Source of the DNA: Candidatus Competibacteraceae bacterium
Lineage (GTDB): Bacteria; Pseudomonadota; Gammaproteobacteria; Competibacterales; Competibacteraceae
Length of the DNA: 7,191 nucleotides
Direction of reading: 5' to 3'
NCBI GenBank assembly: GCA_020444985.1
Contig: JAGRHK010000077.1
Coordinates: 1-7,191, forward strand
Positions 1 through 3,523 of the stretch are shown piece after piece. Each line of letters starts with the position of its first letter. Position 1 is the stretch's first letter. Under the pieces are notes generated by a model. The model worked only from the letters and a program-made list of their open reading frames with translations. It made no database searches and was not told where the DNA came from. The position numbers were made by a program, and so were the translations under genes.

Positions 1-429
1 CGCCCGTGGCCCCAGTTGCCCGGCGCATTGCATCAGCCGCTGCGCTTCCGCCCTGGTCAACCATCTTACCCGCCCCTCCGGTTCGCGTTGCTTGCATCCC
101 AGGGCGGGATTAGAAAGCACCATCCCCCATTCCCGAACCGCATAATTTACCGCCCGCGACAACAGACCAATCTCCTTATTAATTGTGCTCGCTGCCGCAC
201 CATGATTTTGTCGCTGGCGGATATATTGGCGGACATCCAACGGCTGAATATGGCACCAAAGACATTCCGTAAACGCTGGGAATAAATGTTGCGCGGCATT
301 GCAATCCCGCACCCATGATTTTGTCTCGCGCCGGGTATTTAAATACGCCAATAAGAGCTGATCGAACGTAATTAGCGCCCCTTCGCCGGGCGAATGCGGA
401 TCACCTGAGCCAATTCCCTGGATGCGCAT
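1..429 (-). CDS. int: Tyrosine recombinase (phage-type integrase), N-terminal part, cut by the window edge
   Basis: The reading frame is open for 143 codons and runs off the left edge. The core-binding (SAM-like) domain spans about residues 19-110, with a recognisable stretch TINKEIGLLSRAVNYAV, then SNPA. The catalytic domain begins with RVRWLTRAEAQRLM near residues 123-136. The catalytic Arg/His/Tyr residues would lie outside the window. Family knowledge: such enzymes integrate and excise temperate elements at att sites. The start at 429 is chosen because GAGG (complement of 437-440) sits 7 nt upstream; it makes the gene overlap the end of the excisionase gene by 58 bp, which suggests translational coupling. 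The element's att site should lie to the left, unseen. The int family call is confident; the site specificity is unknown. Confidence 0.88.
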   Translation of the reverse strand, partial: MRIQGIGSGDPHSPGEGALITFDQLLLAYLNTRRETKSWVRDCNAAQHLFPAFTECLWCHIQPLDVRQYIRQRQNHGAAASTINKEIGLLSRAVNYAVREWGMVLSNPALGCKQREPEGRVRWLTRAEAQRLMQCAGQLGPRA

Positions 430-665
430 GTTGCCGCCTCAAAAGCCGTTGATTCAGAAAGAGAAAGCCGGGCTTGCCGGGCGATGAAGGCCCGCACCGC
501 CTGGCGCGGAATGCGCACCAGCCGCCGACCGATCTTCACCGCTGGAAGATTTCCAGCGGAAATCCAACGCTCTACCGTTCGTGAACTCACTGAAAGGTGT
601 TCAGCGACCGCCTTGACCGACCAATAATCCGCATTGTCCGTATTGTCCGCTAAGCGTTGACTCAT
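372..665 (-). CDS. xis: Excisionase-like DNA-binding protein (MerR-type winged HTH, helix_turn_helix_17 class)
   Basis: The product is a 97-residue protein. Residues 14-65 form a typical excisionase winged helix-turn-helix: YWSVKAVAEHLSVSSRTVERW, then an N-LPAVKIGRRLVRIPRQAVRAFI wing and helix. These proteins bend DNA at att sites and steer the integrase towards excision, or act as AlpA-like activators of int. The ATG at 663-665 has GAGG (complement of 676-679) 10 nt upstream. The 3' end overlaps the integrase start by 58 bp, so the two form an excision/integration operon on the minus strand. Its promoter lies at 702-730 and is covered by putative operators. The C-terminal 30 residues are not recognisable. 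AlpA-type activator rather than true Xis cannot be excluded. Confidence 0.8.
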   Translation of the reverse strand: MSQRLADNTDNADYWSVKAVAEHLSVSSRTVERWISAGNLPAVKIGRRLVRIPRQAVRAFIARQARLSLSESTAFEAATCASRELAQVIRIRPAKGR

Positions 666-686
666 TATATAGGTGCCTCACCGGTA

Positions 687-705
687 TTGTAGCCAATAAG
701 TACAA
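687..705. promoter_or_regulatory. Putative repressor/Cro operator (complete copy, xis-int promoter)
   Basis: TTGTA at 687-691 and TACAA at 701-705 are exact inverted half-sites with a 9-nt middle GCCAATAAG. The same half-sites and spacing occur at 1138-1156 between repressor and cro. The site covers the -10 of the predicted xis promoter. It is flanked by A/T on both sides, which extends the inverted repeat to TATTGTA/TACAATA (685-691/701-707). The protein that binds is inferred from position, not shown. Confidence 0.5.
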
Positions 706-730
706 TATCAGAGATACCCAATAGGTACAA
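702..730 (-). promoter_or_regulatory. Predicted sigma70 promoter of the xis-int operon
   Basis: On the minus strand a -35 box TTGTAC (730-725), a 17-nt spacer and a -10 box TATTGT (707-702) are followed by a likely transcription start near 695 and the excisionase start at 665. Both hexamers are imperfect but the spacing is ideal. The -35 lies in one putative operator (712-730) and the -10 in another (687-705), so repressor binding should block it. An imperfect inverted repeat GGTG-CCT-CACC (672-682) lies in the leader over the ribosome binding site. Confidence 0.5.
712..730. promoter_or_regulatory. Putative repressor/Cro operator (degenerate copy, xis-int promoter)
   Basis: This is the second copy of a near-identical 13-nt direct repeat: CCAATAAGTACAA at 693-705 and CCAATAGGTACAA at 718-730, 25 bp apart. 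The right half-site TACAA (726-730) is intact but the left half (712-716, AGATA) is degenerate. It overlaps the predicted -35 box of the xis promoter. The spacing of about 2.4 helical turns would place two bound dimers on nearly the same DNA face, which is compatible with cooperative binding. Confidence 0.4.
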
Positions 731-751
731 GCCGAATTATCAAGTGGGGGT

Positions 752-1135
752 TCACGCGGCTTTTTCTGTATTTTTTGGCTCCGAAAAGGATTCCAGCAGC
801 GTTTTAAGACTGGATTTTGCCGCATCAGGAAGTTGGCTGATGTCCAGCGTATCCCGTGACCGTTGTGGCCCGTTGCCGGTCAGCAGCCACTCCACACACA
901 CGCCCAGTTTTCCGGCAATCGCAATCGCTGTATCCATGCTGGGCAGCTTTTCACCGTGTAAATAGTGCCAAATCGTCGTGGTACTCAACCCAAAAGCGCG
1001 CGCGAGCGCCGGCTGCGTGACCGGTAATCCGGCATCACGGCAAGCCGCTTTCAGTCGTTCAGGAAATCCATGCGTGTTCATCCAATGATTTTGGATCAGC
1101 GCGCTATAACTTTGCGCTACACATTTCACTTGCAT
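752..1135 (-). CDS. XRE-family CI-like repressor, HTH domain with no peptidase domain
   Basis: The product is 127 residues. The HTH region spans about 24-86, with FPERLKAACRDAGL, then TQPALARAFGLSTTTIWHY (recognition helix region), then GEKLPSMDTAIAIAGKLG and VEWLLTG. This pattern is typical of phage CI-family repressors. The last 40 residues are a short tail, too short for the S24 self-cleaving domain of lambda CI, so RecA-driven autocleavage is unlikely. It is divergent from the cro-like gene across a TTGTA-N9-TACAA site. Neither the ATG at 1133-1135 nor a second in-frame ATG at 1079-1081 (giving a 109-residue protein that starts MNTHGFPERL) has a clear Shine-Dalgarno. The shorter form looks more typical of the family; the longer could be leaderless. 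CRISPR spacer 2 of this window resembles this gene at 933-964. Confidence 0.82.
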   Translation of the reverse strand: MQVKCVAQSYSALIQNHWMNTHGFPERLKAACRDAGLPVTQPALARAFGLSTTTIWHYLHGEKLPSMDTAIAIAGKLGVCVEWLLTGNGPQRSRDTLDISQLPDAAKSSLKTLLESFSEPKNTEKAA

Positions 1136-1157
1136 TTTTGTACCCTATAGCTACAAT
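1130..1157 (+). promoter_or_regulatory. Predicted promoter for the cro-like gene
   Basis: TACAAT (1152-1157) is a good -10 hexamer. A weak -35 TTGCAT (1130-1135) lies 16 nt upstream. The predicted start near 1164 falls at the ATG of the cro-like gene (1165), which also lacks a Shine-Dalgarno, so the transcript may be leaderless. The -10 is part of the operator at 1138-1156. On the opposite strand TATAGG (1149-1144) could serve as -10 for the repressor; I see no convincing -35 for it. Confidence 0.4.
1138..1156. promoter_or_regulatory. Putative operator between repressor and cro-like genes
   Basis: TTGTA (1138-1142) and TACAA (1152-1156) are exact inverted half-sites around CCCTATAGC. It sits in the 29-bp gap between the divergent regulators, overlaps the predicted cro -10 box and ends 2 bp before the long-form repressor start. 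The same architecture recurs at 687-705, which supports a shared lysogeny operator. Which of the two regulators binds with higher affinity cannot be told. Confidence 0.5.
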
Positions 1158-1164
1158 TATCGAC

Positions 1165-1398
1165 ATGAGAGAAGTCACCCATCTTGAGCGCGCCTATCAC
1201 TTGTGCGGTGGCCCGTTCGCACTCAGCAAAATCTGCGGTGTGTCCAATACATCGGCCCATCGCTGGAAAACTAAAGGCCATCTACCCCGCACGGAATGGA
1301 CGGGTGAAACGCACTATGCTGAAAAAATCGAAGAGGCAACGCAGGGCGCGGTAACGAAAGAACAACTCTTGTCATGCCGACCGCCCCGGAAACCCTGA
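1165..1398 (+). CDS. Cro/YdaS-like HTH regulator
   Basis: From the ATG at 1165 the product is 77 residues. FALSKICGVSNTSAHRWKTKG (about residues 18-38) is a Cro/YdaS-type helix-turn-helix. HLPRTEWTGETHYAEKIEE followed by ATQGAVTKEQLL is the conserved C-terminal part, with the GET-YAE insertion seen in several phage Cro-like proteins. By position, divergent from the CI-like repressor, it is the lytic switch partner that would bind the operator at 1138-1156. A TTG at 1138 would add nine residues but would place the start inside the operator, so the ATG is preferred. No Shine-Dalgarno is visible; translation may be leaderless. YdaS-type toxin behaviour is an alternative reading of the fold. Confidence 0.78.
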   Translation: MREVTHLERAYHLCGGPFALSKICGVSNTSAHRWKTKGHLPRTEWTGETHYAEKIEEATQGAVTKEQLLSCRPPRKP

Positions 1399-1420
1399 CC
1401 GTCAATCCCCTCCTGACGGT
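1398..1420 (+). other. RNA hairpin just after the cro-like gene
   Basis: ACCGTCA (1398-1404) and TGACGGT (1414-1420) form a 7-bp stem with a 9-nt loop beginning at the last base of the cro-like stop codon. It has no U-tract and lies just upstream of a full terminator. It could be a processing or antitermination element, in the position where lambda carries nutR; no nut-like boxA was recognised. Confidence 0.4.
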
Positions 1421-1427
1421 GGTCATT

Positions 1428-1470
1428 CCCAACCCACGCATCCGCTAGTGCATGGGTTGGGTTTTTTTTT
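1428..1470 (+). terminator. Strong Rho-independent terminator after cro (tR1-like position)
   Basis: CCCAACCCA (1428-1436) pairs perfectly with TGGGTTGGG (1453-1461), with an extra GCA/TGC inner pairing, followed by nine T residues (1462-1470). It stands between cro and the replication genes. In lambda the equivalent terminator is overcome by N antitermination; no N-like gene or second promoter before 1498 is evident here. Confidence 0.85.
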
Positions 1471-1497
1471 GCTTGCTATCTGAAGAGGAAACACACA

Positions 1498-1698
1498 ATG
1501 AAAGCCTACCTCATCAACCTGAAATCCCCAGAAAAAGGGTATCCCTTATCGTATTACATCAAAGAGACGACACACGAACGCGCGGAAATGGAAGCAAGAA
1601 AAAGAGCCGTGCGGGAACACGGAATAAAGGAACCCAAACTAATCACCCTCCACTCGATATTTGAGGAACTCAAATTGCCATTGGAGTGTGAGCAATGA
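1498..1698 (+). CDS. Small unknown protein before the replication genes
   Basis: The product is a 66-residue hydrophilic protein, not recognised. AGAGGA (1484-1489) lies 8 nt before the ATG. The N-terminus MKAYLINLK followed by YPLSYYIKETTHERAEMEARKRAVREHG suggests a beta strand followed by a charged helix. Its TGA overlaps the next ATG (ATGA at 1695-1698), so it is translationally coupled to the replication initiator. It is the first gene after the terminator, which would suit a small regulatory or replication-accessory protein, but this is inference. Confidence 0.65.
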   Translation: MKAYLINLKSPEKGYPLSYYIKETTHERAEMEARKRAVREHGIKEPKLITLHSIFEELKLPLECEQ

Positions 1699-2621
1699 AT
1701 CTCATTAAAACCCTTCAACCGATCACGTTCCACCGCATTTTTGTGGACATTACCGGAAGCATTAACGCGGCTTTGATGCTGAGTCAGGCGATCTACTGGA
1801 CAAACCGGTTAAAACCCGAACGGGACGGTTGGTTCTACAAAACGCGGGAAGACTGGCAAGCCGAAACGGGCTTGACCCGGCACGAACAAGACAAAGCGCG
1901 ACAACGGTTGTCGGCGTTAGGTCTCCTGGAGACCCGCCGAAAAAAGGTTTTTGGCGACAATCGCATGACGGCAACATGGTTTCACATCGATCTTGCCCGA
2001 CTCCAGGAAGCTATGGACGACCTGGACGCACAGGGCCAATTGCCGCAAACCGGCAACGATCAATTGCCGGTTTGCGAAGATCGATTGCCACAAACCGGCA
2101 ATCGGACTCCTTATAAACCATCGATTACCACTACCACCACCACCATCGCGCGCGATTTTGCGGATGCCGCAATTGTTGCCGACAAACAACAAAAAATTGT
2201 GGCAGGAACCGCGCACGAAACGCGCCCTGTGCGATTTTTCCATCCCATCCACAAAGACTGGCAACCGCATCCGGCCACCCTCCAGCAACTGCACCGCGAG
2301 GGGATGGACGATGCGTTCATCGCCGCCGCGCTCGCGGAATTCATTCTGTTTTGGCTGGAAAGTGGCACAGAACGCACGGAGTGGGATGCTGCTTTTCTTC
2401 GGCAATGTCGCCGAGAAAAGACCTACCGACAAACCCAGGAGACCCGCCATGAACGAAATGCAAACCGCCAAAGACCTGCTGACCGGCCTACGCAACAGCC
2501 TCGCGGCCAAGGAAAACGCACGATGCAGGAGCGAAACGAACGCTATCGAAAGTTTATCGATGGAGAATCAACGCGAGAAGACGCCTACGACGCGATTCCC
2601 GGCGATTTCGTCCGACACTAA
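1695..2621 (+). CDS. Phage replication initiator, O-like, with DnaT-like C-terminal domain
   Basis: The product is 308 residues. Residues 10-100 form a winged-helix region typical of phage and ICE replisome organisers (VDITGSINAALMLSQAIYW, then GWFYKT-EDW and TGL-R-EQDKARQRLSALGLLE). Residues 114-136 are a repetitive linker encoded by the iterons (QLPQTGN, DQLPVCE, DRLPQTGN), followed by six threonines (145-150, ACC/ACT codons 2127-2144). Residues 187-242 (DWQPHPATLQQLHREG, EFILFWL, W-AAFLRQC) resemble the DnaT C-terminal ssDNA-binding domain. The tail is Arg/Gln-rich. The expected role is binding the internal origin and recruiting the host replicative helicase together with the P-like product. 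The ATG overlaps the preceding stop codon; the last 173 nt overlap the next gene in another frame. Confidence 0.82.
   Translation: MNLIKTLQPITFHRIFVDITGSINAALMLSQAIYWTNRLKPERDGWFYKTREDWQAETGLTRHEQDKARQRLSALGLLETRRKKVFGDNRMTATWFHIDLARLQEAMDDLDAQGQLPQTGNDQLPVCEDRLPQTGNRTPYKPSITTTTTTIARDFADAAIVADKQQKIVAGTAHETRPVRFFHPIHKDWQPHPATLQQLHREGMDDAFIAAALAEFILFWLESGTERTEWDAAFLRQCRREKTYRQTQETRHERNANRQRPADRPTQQPRGQGKRTMQERNERYRKFIDGESTREDAYDAIPGDFVRH
2039..2102. repeat. Iteron cluster, putative replication origin inside the initiator gene
   Basis: Two 18-nt direct copies, ATTGCCGCAAACCGGCAA (2039-2056) and the same with one change, G2045 to A2090 (2084-2101), lie 45 bp apart. An inverted copy sits between them (2063-2076, complement CGCAAACCGGCAAT). 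Each copy is itself an imperfect palindrome, TTGCC...GGCAA. An A/T-rich stretch with TTGCCGACAAAC follows at about 2169-2204 and could be the unwinding element. Lambda and related phages place their origin iterons in the middle of the O gene, between the DNA-binding and helicase-interaction domains, as here. Confidence 0.7.
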
Positions 2622-3030
2622 TCCCCAAGGGTCACCGCTGCCGGAAAAAGCCGTCATGGCCCTCTGGAGCCGGCTAAATCATATTTACGGGCATCGATGG
2701 GAATCGAATTATGGATCGGCGTTGGATGAGGGCGGGAAAATGACCGATGTGGGGCGCACCTGGAGCCGCGCGTTGGCCGGGTTTGGGCCGGATGATCTGG
2801 CGCGCGGACTGCGGATTTGTGTTGATGCCGGCGAAGCTTGGCCACCCACGCTACCGGAATTCGTGTCCCGATGCCGGATGCCGCACACACCCGCGCTCTT
2901 AGCCCCTTACCATGCGCCCGCCCCAAAAGCCCTACCGGTCAGTGAGACCGAGCGGGCAGCGAGGAAATCTGTTGGAATGGCCGAACTCGCAAAGATGCGC
3001 ACAATTTTAGGGATTGCAAGACATAATTAA
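2449..3030 (+). CDS. Lambda P-like replication protein (helicase loader type)
   Basis: The product is 193 residues. The conserved region is about 70-142: MALWSRLNHIYGHRW, then TWSRALAGFGPDDLARGLRIC, then WPPTLPEFVSRCR. This is the pattern of phage replication protein P, which brings DnaB helicase to the O-bound origin. The ATG at 2449 is chosen because AGGAG (2437-2441) lies 7 nt upstream; it gives a 173-bp overlap with the initiator gene in another frame. A later ATG at 2656 would remove the overlap but has only a weak GGAAA upstream. Residues 1-69 are not conserved to my eye, so the shorter form remains possible. Confidence 0.75.
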   Translation: MNEMQTAKDLLTGLRNSLAAKENARCRSETNAIESLSMENQREKTPTTRFPAISSDTNPQGSPLPEKAVMALWSRLNHIYGHRWESNYGSALDEGGKMTDVGRTWSRALAGFGPDDLARGLRICVDAGEAWPPTLPEFVSRCRMPHTPALLAPYHAPAPKALPVSETERAARKSVGMAELAKMRTILGIARHN

Positions 3031-3042
3031 ACGGTATTTAAT
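3014..3042 (+). promoter_or_regulatory. Predicted promoter for the accessory operon
   Basis: TTGCAA (3014-3019) and TTTAAT (3037-3042) are separated by 17 nt, giving a likely start near 3049 and a short leader before the gene at 3073. The -10 lies in the right arm of a perfect inverted repeat (3023-3045), so it may be regulated. The -35 lies within the last codons of the P-like gene. Confidence 0.45.
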
Positions 3043-3045
3043 TAT
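3023..3045. repeat. Perfect 9-bp inverted repeat at the module boundary
   Basis: ATAATTAAA (3023-3031) and TTTAATTAT (3037-3045) are exact inverted arms around CGGTA. The repeat covers the stop codon of the P-like gene and the -10 of the predicted downstream promoter. Base composition drops from GC-rich to more A/T-rich here. It could be an operator, or a weak transcript-end hairpin, though no U-tract follows. It does not match the TTGTA-N9-TACAA sites. Confidence 0.6.
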
Positions 3046-3072
3046 GGACAGCGATCCACTCAGGATAAGGTC

Positions 3073-3363
3073 ATGAAAGATATTTTGGAGGTATTTATCC
3101 CAGCTATTACCGCACTGGTGGCGGGTGGCTGGGCCGTTTTGCGGCTCATCTCCACGCACTTAGAGCGGCGACACGACGATCTTGCCAAGATGATCGAAGA
3201 GCGTTTTGATTTTTCGGAGCTTCAAAGACAAATGGCAACCAAGCACTGGGAGCAGCTTTTTGCGTCGATACGGCAAACCGCCGAAAAGCATTCCCAGCGT
3301 ATTGCATCCATCGAAAACCGGATTAATGCGCGTCCAATGCGAGCAATGGAGGATGGAAAATGA
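3073..3363 (+). CDS. Membrane-anchored coiled-coil protein, unknown (spanin/XhlA-like layout)
   Basis: The product is 96 residues. Residues 6-27 (VFIPAITALVAGGWAVLRLI) form one hydrophobic membrane segment. Residues 30-88 are a charged helix rich in Glu, Arg, Lys and Gln with a heptad-like pattern, ending in a short basic tail. AGGA (3062-3065) lies 7 nt before the ATG. Its stop overlaps the next start (ATGA at 3360-3363). One membrane helix plus a coiled coil is the layout of several phage lysis-accessory or superinfection proteins, but no family-specific motif is visible, and no endolysin gene lies nearby. Function unknown. Confidence 0.65.
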   Translation: MKDILEVFIPAITALVAGGWAVLRLISTHLERRHDDLAKMIEERFDFSELQRQMATKHWEQLFASIRQTAEKHSQRIASIENRINARPMRAMEDGK

Positions 3364-3521
3364 AATTAGACATAAAACAACCGAGTAGTTGGCGTGGTAT
3401 ATTGGGGCTATTGAGCGTGATCGGCATCAGTATCGACCCGGATTTGCTCGATCAGATTGTGCTTTTGCTTGGTGCTGGTATATCAATCATTGAGATCGTG
3501 CGCAATGAGAGGTCAGGTTAA
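3360..3521 (+). CDS. Small holin-like membrane protein
   Basis: The product is 53 residues. A short polar N-terminus (MKLDIKQPSSWRG) is followed by hydrophobic segment 14-25 (ILGLLSVIGISI), a DPDLLDQ turn and hydrophobic segment 33-47 (IVLLLGAGISIIEIV), then the charged tail RNERSG. Small phage proteins with an SWRG motif, then GI-x-I-x-P-x-x, then a second hydrophobic segment are often found in lysis or tail regions and may act as holins. It is coupled by ATGA to the upstream gene and ends 2 nt before the next start. The holin role is inferred from size and hydropathy. Confidence 0.6.
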   Translation: MKLDIKQPSSWRGILGLLSVIGISIDPDLLDQIVLLLGAGISIIEIVRNERSG

Positions 3522-3523
3522 TA

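Noticed and set aside
16..285. Plus-strand open frame opposite the integrase.
   Set aside because: It is antisense to a clear tyrosine recombinase frame, with low-complexity Pro/Arg composition and no ribosome binding site.
2044..2100. LPQTG, a sortase recognition motif, appears twice in the initiator.
   Set aside because: It is a by-product of the iteron DNA sequence, lies mid-protein in a cytoplasmic replication protein, and lacks a following membrane segment and basic tail.
2127..2144. ACC trinucleotide run, possibly a phase-variable microsatellite.
   Set aside because: It is only six codons, interrupted by ACT, and in-frame changes would only lengthen a threonine linker.
1917..2510. Long minus-strand open frame opposite the replication initiator.
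   Set aside because: The plus-strand frame has recognisable domains and start signals. The antisense product is Arg/Ser/Leu-rich and matches no family that I know.
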